Shown here piece after piece: positions 44,981 to 53,646 of a stretch of DNA of 62,989 bases; the first letter of the stretch is position 1, and the number at the start of each line of letters is the position of its first letter. The notes beneath the pieces are model-generated. The model was not told where the DNA came from. It saw nothing but the letters and a program-made list of their open reading frames with translations, and did no database searches. The position numbers were made by a program, and so were the translations under genes. Location of the stretch: NCBI GenBank assembly GCA_030537695.1, contig JAUNVJ010000006.1, positions 1-62,989 of the forward strand, given 5' to 3'. The DNA is from Tissierellia bacterium (GTDB taxonomy: Bacteria > Bacillota_A > Clostridia > Tissierellales > Peptoniphilaceae).

Positions 44981-45901
44981 TTATAACGATTTTTTAATCT
45001 CTTCATATTCTCTCATGAGATCTTTTAAAATTTTTTCCACTGGTTCAATTTTTTGTAAAAATTCCAAACCTTCTCCAACCATAATGGAACCCCATTGCGT
45101 ATCACCATCAATGACGGCTTTTTTATTGGAACCTACACCTAATTTTTCAAATTCTTCCAAAGGAGCTCCTTCTTTTTCCAATTGAATCATGGCTTCCGCC
45201 AATTTGTTTCGAACCACACGCACCGGATGACCGGTATATACTCCCGTAATGACAGTATCGGAGTCCTTCGCTTGAATTAAATATTTTTTAATATTTTCAT
45301 GGATGGGCGTTTCTTCTGCCACTAAAAATCTGGACCCTAATTGAACACCTGCTGCGCCCAATACTTCTGCTGCCAGTATTTGAGCCCCTGTATAAATTCC
45401 TCCGGCAGATATGACGGGAAGGTCGACAGATCTTACAATGGCCGGCAATTCCGCCATGGTGTTTAAGGAGCCGATATGGCCACCGGCTTCCGCTCCCTCA
45501 AAGATCACGGCTGTTGCACCTAATTCCTGACATTTTTTGGCCATTTTGATATTGGCAATGACCGGCATGACCTGTATCCCGGCGTCCAACCACTTTTGAA
45601 AATACGGAGCAGGATTTCCCGCACCGCAAGTGATCATTTTGACTCCTTCCTCAATGACGATATCGATAATCTCTTCAATATCCGGATGCATGAGTACTAA
45701 ATTGACACTGAAGGGTTTGTCAGTGAGCTCTTGCATTTTATGAATTTCTTCTCGAATTTGTTTTGGCGTAAATCCTCCTGTAGCCACTTGTCCTAAGCCG
45801 CCAGCATTGGATACTGCTGCGGCCAATTGGGATTTTGACGTATGGGCCATCCCCCCTTGAATAATCGGATATTTAATATTTAATAGTTCTTTTATTTTCA
45901 T
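44981..45901 (-). CDS. FMN-dependent enoyl-ACP reductase II / nitronate monooxygenase family
   Basis: TIM-barrel flavoprotein of 306 residues. YPIIQGGMAHTSKSQLAAAVSNAGGLG, the AEAGGHIG FMN loop, and GGIYTGAQILAAEVLGAAGVQLGSRF are those of FabK and nitronate monooxygenase. In clostridia such genes usually encode FabK, the last step of fatty acid elongation, but no fab genes are nearby. The ATG at 45901 after GAGGTG is preferred over the frame start at 45913. Confidence 0.85.
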   Translation of the reverse strand: MKIKELLNIKYPIIQGGMAHTSKSQLAAAVSNAGGLGQVATGGFTPKQIREEIHKMQELTDKPFSVNLVLMHPDIEEIIDIVIEEGVKMITCGAGNPAPYFQKWLDAGIQVMPVIANIKMAKKCQELGATAVIFEGAEAGGHIGSLNTMAELPAIVRSVDLPVISAGGIYTGAQILAAEVLGAAGVQLGSRFLVAEETPIHENIKKYLIQAKDSDTVITGVYTGHPVRVVRNKLAEAMIQLEKEGAPLEEFEKLGVGSNKKAVIDGDTQWGSIMVGEGLEFLQKIEPVEKILKDLMREYEEIKKSL

Positions 45902-45978
45902 TTTACACCTCATAGTCTATTGCTTTAGTACAGTATTATGCTTAATTTTATCATACCCCTTTCAGTCGGTATAAAACG

Positions 45979-46004
45979 AAAAGCCCCAAAGTTATTGGGG
46001 CTTT
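45979..46004 (-). terminator. Terminator after the persulfide oxidoreductase
   Basis: Stem AAAGCCCC / GGGGCTTT with an A/T loop and a T-run on the minus strand. Confidence 0.85.
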
Positions 46005-46009
46005 GTTAT

Positions 46010-48532
46010 TTATATAAATAAATTCAAATTCGATTCTTCCGTTTTTGCCAAATAGGTGGCTACTCCTACGATCTCAACATCGTCTAATAATTCTTCCTGT
46101 TTAATGCCCATAATGTCCATGCTCATGGCACAAGCCATTAAATTGACACCTAATCCTCGGGCATTTTCAATTAAATCTCCCAGTGAGTCCACATTTTTTT
46201 CTTCCATGACTTTTTTGATCATTTTCTTACCCATTCCCATCATATTCATATTGGAAAGATTCAGTTGATCGGCTCCACAGGGCATCATCGCTCCAAACAT
46301 TTTTTCCATCGGTTCTTTCTCCACATTGGCTTTTTTACGGATAATATTTAATCCCCAAAAGGTAAAGAAAAGATTGACCGGTTTGCCCATGGCGGCAGCT
46401 CCTGTTGCAATGATAAAGGCGGCCATGGCCTTGTCAAAATCTCCAGAAAATACCACAAAGGTGGCTCCATCCTTCTGTGGAATTGTCCCTTCCCGAGTTT
46501 GGACTTCCTGCTTGTCTCCCGGCTGATAATCTGCCCGTCCCTTTAAAATTTTAGCATAGGTATAATAATCTTCCTTCTTCAATTCCAATAGGGAATTTCC
46601 CATTTTCGAACACCAAGCTTCAATATCTCTGGCAAAACCGGGATCTGTCGCCTTGACTTCCAGTACCTCCCCTTTGTTCATTTCCAATAGGGCTGCATAA
46701 ACCTGGGCGATGGGTCCGGGACATTGAAGACCTCTGGCGTCCACTTTTTTCGTCGGTTCCTGTTCTAAAACCTTGGGATTGTAACTACAAGCTACCGGAT
46801 TTCCACTCCCATCTGTCAAAGGAGTCGTAGAGGAATCCAAGTTTGGAATCTTTGCTCTTTCCGCTTTTTCAATGACTTTTTGATCTTTTTTATACATTCG
46901 TTCACTCATCAGATAGGATTCATACCCTCCATCGATATTTTTTGCATCAAAGCCGGCAGATTTTAAAATCCTGGTGGCCAGATATCCTCGAACGCCAACT
47001 TGACAAATCACATATATTTTTCCTTTGTCCAACTCGTCTAATCGATTTCTCAATTCTCCCACGGGAATATTGACAGCATGGTCCATTTCTCCCATTATGG
47101 TTTCGGAAACTTCTCGTACGTCTAGGATTTGACCCCCATCTTTTATAATTTGATCCACTTCTTCCACGCTGACTTGTTCCAACATTCCGTCCAAGATATT
47201 TTCCGCCGCATAGCCGGCTAAATTCACCGGATCTTTGGCGGCACCGAAGGGAGGTGCATAACAAAGCTCCAATTGGGTTAAATCTCGAACCGTCATATTT
47301 CCGTATAAAGCAGTGGCAATGACGTCAATTCGTTTATCGATTCCCTTTCCTCCCACTGCTTGAGCTCCCAAGACTTTTCCAGAAGGATATTCAAAGAGTA
47401 ATTTGAAATTCATCGGTAGGGATCCGGGATAGTATCCAGCATTGGAGAGAGGATGGGAGTGGACGACACGGTAGTCTATTCCCTTTTTCCGAAGAGTCTT
47501 TTCATTAAAACCGGTGGCGGCTACATCCAGATCAAAGACTTTGGCAACGGAGGTGCCGTAAAATCCTTGGTAGGAATCGTCGATACCACACATATTATTG
47601 GCCACAATCCGTCCGCAACGGTTGGCCGGTCCCGCCAAGGCCAAAGACATCGGCTCTTGGAACATTCCGTCTTGGAACAAAATGGCATCTCCCACAGCAT
47701 AAATATCTTCAATGGAGGTTTCCATCTTTTCATTGACTTTGATAAAGCCTCGAGAATCTCTTTCAATGCCGGAATCATTTAAAAATTCCGTATCCGGTTT
47801 GACACCGATGGCAAGAAGGGTAATATCGGATTTCACTTCAATACCCGATTGCGTTCGAATCGTCTTTCCCTGATCTAAAAATTCTTCCACGCCATCTTCC
47901 AAAATCAAACGGACTCCCTGATTTTCCATATGATCCTGGAGAAGTCTTGCCATTTCAATATCGATAGGACCCATAATTTGATCTGCTGCTTCAATTAAAG
48001 TCACTTCCATTCCCAAGTGGTGAAAGTTTTCCGCCATTTCAATGCCGATAAAACCCCCACCTATGACCGTAGCTTTTTGAACAGAATCTTTCGAAACAAA
48101 TTCCTTTATGGCATCGGTATCGGGTACATTTCGAAGGGTAAAGACATTGTCCGCTTCCTCCAAGCCGGGGATGGGAGGTTTTATAGGATAAGCTCCCGGT
48201 GACAAGAGAAGTTTATCATAGCTTTCTTCATAGACTTCTTCCGTCTTTAAATTCTTAACATGAACCTTTTTTTTCACCGGATCAACTTGAACCACTTCTG
48301 AGAGATTTCGAATATCTAAATTAAATTTACTCTCCATACCTTCTACGGTTTGTACCAGGAGGGATTCTCGATTGGTAATCACATCTCCAATATAATAGGG
48401 CAGACCGCAATTTGCATAGGATATATATTCTCCTCGTTCAAAAAGTACAATTTCCGCTTTTTCATCAATACGACGCAATCTGGCTGCAGCCGTTGCACCT
48501 CCTGCAACACCGCCAACAATAACAAATTTCAT
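46010..48532 (-). CDS. CoA-disulfide reductase-rhodanese-TusA-DsrE fusion
   Basis: Redox protein of 840 residues made of four modules. Residues 1-445 are a CoA-disulfide/NADH-dependent persulfide reductase with FAD site GGVAGGATAAARLRR and the single active Cys42 (SYANCGLPYYIG). About 455-545 is a rhodanese domain with Cys510 (ICQVGVRG). About 595-665 is a TusA-like sulfur carrier with CPGP (Cys604). About 680-840 is a DsrE/DsrF-type domain with a conserved Cys in MACAMSMDIMG. Such fusions are thought to reduce persulfides or polysulfide to sulfide and pass sulfur between cysteines. An AAGGAGG site precedes the ATG. Single gene. Confidence 0.92.
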   Translation of the reverse strand: MKFVIVGGVAGGATAAARLRRIDEKAEIVLFERGEYISYANCGLPYYIGDVITNRESLLVQTVEGMESKFNLDIRNLSEVVQVDPVKKKVHVKNLKTEEVYEESYDKLLLSPGAYPIKPPIPGLEEADNVFTLRNVPDTDAIKEFVSKDSVQKATVIGGGFIGIEMAENFHHLGMEVTLIEAADQIMGPIDIEMARLLQDHMENQGVRLILEDGVEEFLDQGKTIRTQSGIEVKSDITLLAIGVKPDTEFLNDSGIERDSRGFIKVNEKMETSIEDIYAVGDAILFQDGMFQEPMSLALAGPANRCGRIVANNMCGIDDSYQGFYGTSVAKVFDLDVAATGFNEKTLRKKGIDYRVVHSHPLSNAGYYPGSLPMNFKLLFEYPSGKVLGAQAVGGKGIDKRIDVIATALYGNMTVRDLTQLELCYAPPFGAAKDPVNLAGYAAENILDGMLEQVSVEEVDQIIKDGGQILDVREVSETIMGEMDHAVNIPVGELRNRLDELDKGKIYVICQVGVRGYLATRILKSAGFDAKNIDGGYESYLMSERMYKKDQKVIEKAERAKIPNLDSSTTPLTDGSGNPVACSYNPKVLEQEPTKKVDARGLQCPGPIAQVYAALLEMNKGEVLEVKATDPGFARDIEAWCSKMGNSLLELKKEDYYTYAKILKGRADYQPGDKQEVQTREGTIPQKDGATFVVFSGDFDKAMAAFIIATGAAAMGKPVNLFFTFWGLNIIRKKANVEKEPMEKMFGAMMPCGADQLNLSNMNMMGMGKKMIKKVMEEKNVDSLGDLIENARGLGVNLMACAMSMDIMGIKQEELLDDVEIVGVATYLAKTEESNLNLFI

Positions 48533-48559
48533 AGATCCTCCTTATAATGCTGTATATTA

Positions 48560-49236
48560 TTATATATTAATAGTTTGATCTTTTTCTAACAATAGACTCT
48601 TTAAATAATACCCTAATCCAATTAAAATATCAAGATATTATCTCTTTTTGTAAATACCGATAATTTTCATCAAATGGCATCGTTTTTTTGGATCTACTTC
48701 TCTATCCCGATGGTAATTAAGTCAAAATGAAAACTCTTGACTTCCATAAAAGAATGGTCCATCTTTTGATCTTTCCTAAATAGACTTCTGTGGATTTCAG
48801 AAATAAAACGAAAATCCATTATTTTATCCCATTGTCCAATGTTTTGAAAAAGTTTATATAAAATTTTCTTTAAGATCTCTATATTCTTTCTAAATATTAA
48901 ATAGACTGGACTCATTTTGTAAGAATATTTCCAGATCATTTTTTTCCTATAAATTGAAGGGATTCAATGCATATTCTTTTGAAAAATTTTGCCATTCTTC
49001 TTTTCTATTCATATTATTCAAATCTCTTATCCCTCATCTGGAATCCGTCTCGAATCCCTCATATTTCGATCCCATCAAAAGATCTTGAAAAAGCCCAGTT
49101 TATCCATAAAATCCTCTCTTGCCCAAACATGATTTCTATTATTTGTTATGGATCCTTCTTGATTCCATTTCTAAAGGCTATAAAAAGAAATTCTCCTTTT
49201 GTATCTTTTAAATCTGGAAGTGTTTCTTCTTAAGGG
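48560..49236 (-). pseudogene. Probable decayed gene, minus strand
   Basis: Gap of about 780 bases between the persulfide oxidoreductase and etfA. From about 49233 downward, minus-strand frames read like protein: EETLPDLKDTKGEFLFIAF, then after a shift NNMNRKEEWQNFSKEYALN, LEIFLQNESSLFN and ERSKDGPFFYGSQEFSF. They are cut by many TAA/TAG/TGA codons. One intact 81-residue frame (48694-48939) overlaps in another phase and has a weak ribosome site. No family recognised. I read it as one gene in advanced decay. Confidence 0.4.
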
Positions 49237-49274
49237 AATAATGGTTTTTGTATAAAAATTATTGTATCATTAAA

Positions 49275-49302
49275 AAAGGACCGTCTCAGAACGGTCCTTT
49301 GT
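49275..49302 (-). terminator. Terminator of bcd-etfB-etfA
   Basis: Stem AAAGGACCGT / ACGGTCCTTT with a 6-base loop and a T-run on the minus strand. Confidence 0.88.
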
Positions 49303-49311
49303 ATTTTTATC

Positions 49312-50322
49312 TTAATCAATTTCTGCTTTAAGTTGTTTTTCTCTATCGATGAATTCCACCAATTTGGGAACGATGGCGTTTACATCGCCTACAACACCAA
49401 GATCAGCAGCTTCAAAGATAGGAGCATCTGCATTCTTGTTCACGGCAATAATTAAATCGGATTCTTCCATTCCTGCCAAATGCTGAATGGCTCCAGAAAT
49501 TCCCATGGCGAAATACAGTTCAGGACGGACGGTTTTACCAGTTTGTCCCACTTGATGATCTTTAGTGATCCAGCCGGCATCAACAGCTGCTCTAGATGAA
49601 GAAATTTCCGCTTCCAGAACTTCCGCCAATTCCTGTAATGGCTTAAATCCTTCCGGTCCACCGATGCCACGACCACCGGAGACAAGAATGGCTGCTTCCG
49701 TAATATCTTTCTTTTTCGATGAGGACTTTTGAATTTCTTTGATCTCCACATTCATGTCTGCATCAGTAAATTCAACCCTTTGCTCAATGACTTCTCCAGT
49801 ACGGGAATCGTCACGTTCCAATGCCGTCATAACACCGGGGCGTACTGTAGCCATTTGAGGACGAAATTCTTCACAAAGGATGGTTGCCATCAAGTTTCCA
49901 CCAAAAGCTGGTCGAGTCATCAAAAGGTTTTTAGACTCTTCATCAATTTCAAGTCCAGTACAGTCTGCCGTCAAACCGGTATGGATTCTGGCTGCCAAAC
50001 GAGGAGCTAAGTCTCTACCAATGGAAGATGCTCCGTAAATGACGATCTCTGGGTCATACTCTTCTATTATGGCATAGACCGCCTTGGTATACGGTTCTGT
50101 TACATATTCTTTTAAAATCGGATCTTCCACGACGATGACTTTGTCAGCACCGTGGGTGATCAAAACGTCACTATGTTGTTTTACTTTTTCTCCAACAAGC
50201 ATTGCTACAACGTCTTGGCCCAGATCATCTGCTAATTCTCTTGCTTTTCCCAAAAGTTCAATGCCTACTTTTTCCAGGCTATTGTCTCTTTGTTCTATAA
50301 ACACAAATACATCTTTACTCAT
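49312..50322 (-). CDS. etfA: Electron transfer flavoprotein, alpha subunit
   Basis: FAD protein of 336 residues. The N-terminal ETF domain is followed by the C-terminal FAD domain with ILVSGGRGIGGPEGFKPL, SRAAVDAGW, GQTGKTVRPELYFAMGISGAIQHLAG and DAPIFEAADLGVVGD. It pairs with EtfB and the acyl-CoA dehydrogenase encoded upstream. In clostridia this set bifurcates electrons between crotonyl-CoA and ferredoxin. The frame opens at 50337; the ATG at 50322 behind GGGGTGTGG is the likelier start. Confidence 0.94.
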   Translation of the reverse strand: MSKDVFVFIEQRDNSLEKVGIELLGKARELADDLGQDVVAMLVGEKVKQHSDVLITHGADKVIVVEDPILKEYVTEPYTKAVYAIIEEYDPEIVIYGASSIGRDLAPRLAARIHTGLTADCTGLEIDEESKNLLMTRPAFGGNLMATILCEEFRPQMATVRPGVMTALERDDSRTGEVIEQRVEFTDADMNVEIKEIQKSSSKKKDITEAAILVSGGRGIGGPEGFKPLQELAEVLEAEISSSRAAVDAGWITKDHQVGQTGKTVRPELYFAMGISGAIQHLAGMEESDLIIAVNKNADAPIFEAADLGVVGDVNAIVPKLVEFIDREKQLKAEID

Positions 50323-50336
50323 TTTTCCACACCCCA

Positions 50337-51131
50337 TTAGATTATATACTTTTCTTGAAGTTTAGCTACGATTGCTTGAGCTCCTTCATCGGCAGTAACA
50401 TCTGTAAGAAGGACTCCTTTGCCCTTTCCTTCTTTAGGATAGGAGCGTTTTACTTTTGTCGGAGATCCTTTGAGACCGATATTGGATTGATCAAGATGTT
50501 CTTTAATATCTTCATATCCCCAAACGGTGATCTCTTCTTGGAATGCATCAAAAATTCCGCCAACGGACATATATCTTGGCTCTGCAAGCTCTGTAATGGC
50601 AGTGATCAAGCAAGGAAGTTTTACATCGATAATATGGTAACGGTCTTCAAATTGACGTTGTACAGTGATATGATCTTCTTTTAATTCCAAGCTTTCCACA
50701 TAGGAAACTTGAGGAAGTCCAATATGCTCTGCTATTTGAGGTCCTACTTGTGCTGTGTCTCCGTCAATAGCTTGGCGACCGGTAATAATCAAATCATAAT
50801 CCAAATTTTCCAAAGCACCTGCCAGAGTACAAGAAGTCGCCCAAGTATCTGCTCCACCAAAAGCACGATCGGTAACTAAAATTCCACGATCAGCACCCAT
50901 GGCCAAAGATTCTCGAAGAACCGCTTCTGCTTGAGGCGGGCCCATGGTTACCACGGTAACTTCTACTTCTTCCGGATTTTCATCCTTTAGACGAAGTGCA
51001 GTTTCTAAACCTGCTTTATCGTCGGGGTTAATAATACTTGGTACTCCTTCACGAATCAACGTATTGGTTACGGGATCCAAACGAACTTCATTTGTATCCG
51101 GTACTTGCTTTATACATACTACTATCTTCAT
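50337..51131 (-). CDS. etfB: Electron transfer flavoprotein, beta subunit
   Basis: Subunit of 264 residues. CIKQVPDTNEVRLDP at the start, the conserved INPDDKAGLETAL region, and GRQAIDGDTAQVGPQIAEHI with the nucleotide loop are typical. In bifurcating EtfAB the beta subunit carries the NADH-side FAD, but the distinguishing residues cannot be judged safely by eye. A GGAGGG site precedes the ATG. Middle gene of the operon. Confidence 0.95.
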   Translation of the reverse strand: MKIVVCIKQVPDTNEVRLDPVTNTLIREGVPSIINPDDKAGLETALRLKDENPEEVEVTVVTMGPPQAEAVLRESLAMGADRGILVTDRAFGGADTWATSCTLAGALENLDYDLIITGRQAIDGDTAQVGPQIAEHIGLPQVSYVESLELKEDHITVQRQFEDRYHIIDVKLPCLITAITELAEPRYMSVGGIFDAFQEEITVWGYEDIKEHLDQSNIGLKGSPTKVKRSYPKEGKGKGVLLTDVTADEGAQAIVAKLQEKYII

Positions 51132-51148
51132 GACAAAATTCCCTCCAA

Positions 51149-52291
51149 TTATTTTACGCCCATCCAGCCGGCAATGACCATTTTCATTACTTCGGATGTA
51201 CCTTCATAAATTTCTGTAATTTTAGCGTCTCTCATCATTCGTTCTATCGGATAATCTCTTGTATATCCATATCCGCCGAATAATTGTAAGCATCTTCTGG
51301 TGACATCAGATGCCGTCTCGGAAGCAAATAGTTTTGCCATGGCAGCATAGTGTCCATAAGGTAGGCCTTTGCCTTTTGCATCAGCTGCACGATAGACTAA
51401 AAGTTGTGCAGCATCGGTTCTAGCTTTCATATCTGCAAGTTCAAATTGAGTATTTTGGAATTGGGAAATTCTTCTTCCAAACTGTTTTCTTTCAGAAGTA
51501 TATTGTACCGTTTCATCGATGGCACCTTCGGCGATTCCCAAAGCTTGGGCACCGATTCCGATACGTCCACCGTCAAGGGTCTTCATAGCAAGGCCAAATC
51601 CTCTTCCTTCACGACCTAATAGATTCTCTCTTGGGATTCGGCAATCTTCAAATATCAACTCACAAGTAGAGGAACCACGAATACCCATTTTGTCTTCCGG
51701 CTCACCAACTTTAAAACCAGGAGTTCCACGTTCTACGATAAAAGCTGAAATTCCTCTGGTTCCCTTTGATTTATCCGTCATTGCAATAATGATAAACACA
51801 TCGGCAAAACCTGCATTCGTAATAAAGATTTTCGTTCCGTTTAAAACATATTCATCTCCATCTCGTACTGCAATTGTCTGTTGGCCGGAAGCGTCTGTAC
51901 CGGCACCAGGTTCTGTCAATCCAAAAGCACCGATTTTTTTACCTGACAATAAATCTGGCAAATATTTTTGTTTTTGTTCTTCCGTTCCATTTTCAAAAAT
52001 AGGTGCAGCACATAGTGAAGTATGGGCAGAGACGATTACACCGGTAGTGGCACATTTTTTGGATAGTTCTTCAACTGCCATTGCATAAGCAAGGTAGTCT
52101 CCACCTTGTCCACCATACTCTTTTGGGAAAGGTATCCCGAAAAATCCGTATCTTGCCATCTTTTTGATGTTTTCCATAGGAACTTCTTCCGTAGCATCCA
52201 CATCGGCTGCTACAGGTTCTACTTCATTTTCAGTAAATGCTTGATACATTTCTTTTAAAAGTAGATGTTCCTTATCCATAGTAAAATCCAT
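51149..52291 (-). CDS. bcd: Short-chain acyl-CoA dehydrogenase (butyryl-CoA type)
   Basis: FAD enzyme of 380 residues that reduces crotonyl-CoA or oxidises butyryl-CoA. FGLTEPGAGTDASGQ and ITNAGFADVFII are FAD-contact signatures. The catalytic base is Glu363 (IYEGTSEV). RRCLQLFGGYGYTRDYPIERMMRDAKI is the family C-terminal pattern. It leads the bcd-etfB-etfA operon, an order common in butyrate-forming anaerobes. Crotonase, thiolase and hydroxybutyryl-CoA dehydrogenase genes are not in the window, so the exact acyl-CoA is inferred. Confidence 0.93.
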   Translation of the reverse strand: MDFTMDKEHLLLKEMYQAFTENEVEPVAADVDATEEVPMENIKKMARYGFFGIPFPKEYGGQGGDYLAYAMAVEELSKKCATTGVIVSAHTSLCAAPIFENGTEEQKQKYLPDLLSGKKIGAFGLTEPGAGTDASGQQTIAVRDGDEYVLNGTKIFITNAGFADVFIIIAMTDKSKGTRGISAFIVERGTPGFKVGEPEDKMGIRGSSTCELIFEDCRIPRENLLGREGRGFGLAMKTLDGGRIGIGAQALGIAEGAIDETVQYTSERKQFGRRISQFQNTQFELADMKARTDAAQLLVYRAADAKGKGLPYGHYAAMAKLFASETASDVTRRCLQLFGGYGYTRDYPIERMMRDAKITEIYEGTSEVMKMVIAGWMGVK

Positions 52292-52356
52292 TTTTTAAAT
52301 CCCCCTAACAAAGTTTTAATCTAAAGAACGTTTAATAATTAACATACTCAGTTTTG

Positions 52357-52376
52357 AATGTTATATATTTAACATT
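52357..52376. promoter_or_regulatory. Rex-like operator upstream of bcd
   Basis: 20-base palindrome AATGTTA-TATATT-TAACATT-like (arms AATGTTA and TAACATT). It differs from the Rex consensus TTGTTAA-N4-TTAACAA at the outer bases and one inner base. It lies just downstream of the bcd -10, where a repressor would block transcription. Rex senses the NADH/NAD ratio and controls bcd-etf operons in clostridia. A weaker copy lies at 52329-52345. Confidence 0.6.
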
Positions 52377-52389
52377 CCATTATGTGTTT

Positions 52390-52417
52390 ATTATAACACT
52401 TCAAAGTCAATTTTCAA
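52390..52417 (-). promoter_or_regulatory. Promoter of bcd-etfBA
   Basis: The minus strand has -35 TTGAAA (52412-52417), a 16-base spacer and a perfect TATAAT (52390-52395), directly upstream of the palindrome at 52357-52376. Confidence 0.7.
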
Positions 52418-52484
52418 GTAGAAGCCATTTGAAAAAGCCAACTTTTACCAATCGTTTCAAATGGCATTATATGTCTACTATTTG

Positions 52485-53573
52485 TTACCAAAAGTTTAAT
52501 AAAAGAGCACTCATATCGTCTCTTTGCTTTGTGTCCAAAAATTTTTGAAGTTCATTTTTCAAAATTTTCATTTCATCAATATGGTGTTGAAGCATAATCT
52601 TTTCTACTTTTCTTAAGCCGAAGACTTTACCTTCTGAATTTTTTGCTTCGATAATTCCATCGGTCATAAATAATAGACGATCGGAACAGTAAAGCTTGAT
52701 ACATTCTTCCGTATAATTGGATTTGACAAAAAGTCTGGAGATGGGAAATCCTTCCGTTTCCAAATATTCGATTTTATCTTCTCCACATTTCATTACCAAT
52801 GGTAAATGTCCCGCATTGGCATAGGTAAATGTAAAGTCTCGACGATTATAGACCCCGTAAAAACAGGTGAAATAATTTTCAATATCCAATTTTAAAGAAG
52901 AAAATCGCTGGTTGATATTTTTTAAAGTCTTTCCCGGGTATAAGAGAACATGTTTTGGCAAAATGCGTAAAACAGACTTAATAAACATGGTGACCATGGA
53001 AGCTGCAAAACCATGTCCCACTGTATCGGCTATATAGACTGCGATATTATCCTCATTGATCTCAAAGCAGTCAAAAATGTCCCCACTTAAAATATTGGAG
53101 GGCATATAGAGATAATCCAATTTCACATTTTTCACAAAGCCTTTTTCCGGCAACATGGTCTGTTGAACTCTGGATGCTGCAATGGTCTCATTGGTCATCA
53201 ATTTATTTTTTTCAATAAGTTCTCGCTGTAGCTTTTTTTCTGTCGTGATGTTTCGAAATACTTCTACCACACCGATGATGGAACCTTCCAAGCCGATAAT
53301 CGGCGAACATTTTACGGAAAAATAGTTGTTATCGATGATTTCCTCCCGCTGAATCACTTGCCCTGTGGCCAATGCTCGTTCAGTGATTTCAGGGTTAAAT
53401 GGTGATCCTTCAATATTACAAACTTTATTTTCTATATCATATCCCAGAACTTGTTCCATGGATCGATTGACGAATATGACTTTATTTTCACTATTTAGAA
53501 CACGCACTAAATCGGCAATGCCATTTAATACCTGGTAGTCAATTTTTTGTGATGCTAAATAGTATTCTTTCAT
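52485..53573 (-). CDS. PAS-domain SpoIIE/RsbU-type serine phosphatase
   Basis: Signalling phosphatase of 362 residues. Residues about 10-115 form a PAS sensor (VLNSENKVIFVNRSMEQVLGY), followed by a helical linker (EKKLQRELIEKNKLMTNETIAAS). The rest is the PP2C-type SpoIIE domain with RVQQTMLP, SGDIFDCF, IADTVGHGFAASMV and FMTDGIIEAKN, whose aspartates bind metal. Such proteins dephosphorylate anti-sigma antagonists. No antagonist or sigma factor gene is nearby. The ATG at 53573 after AGGTGAT is used instead of the GTG at 53582. Confidence 0.9.
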   Translation of the reverse strand: MKEYYLASQKIDYQVLNGIADLVRVLNSENKVIFVNRSMEQVLGYDIENKVCNIEGSPFNPEITERALATGQVIQREEIIDNNYFSVKCSPIIGLEGSIIGVVEVFRNITTEKKLQRELIEKNKLMTNETIAASRVQQTMLPEKGFVKNVKLDYLYMPSNILSGDIFDCFEINEDNIAVYIADTVGHGFAASMVTMFIKSVLRILPKHVLLYPGKTLKNINQRFSSLKLDIENYFTCFYGVYNRRDFTFTYANAGHLPLVMKCGEDKIEYLETEGFPISRLFVKSNYTEECIKLYCSDRLLFMTDGIIEAKNSEGKVFGLRKVEKIMLQHHIDEMKILKNELQKFLDTKQRDDMSALLLNFW

Positions 53574-53646
53574 AGTGATCACCTACATCCATTTAAACTC
53601 AATATACGCCCATTATATCAGAATCATTCTTTTTAAACAATTGCAC

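Noticed and set aside
48967..49233. 88-residue plus-strand frame
   Set aside because: No ribosome site; the opposite strand gives the more protein-like, though broken, reading.
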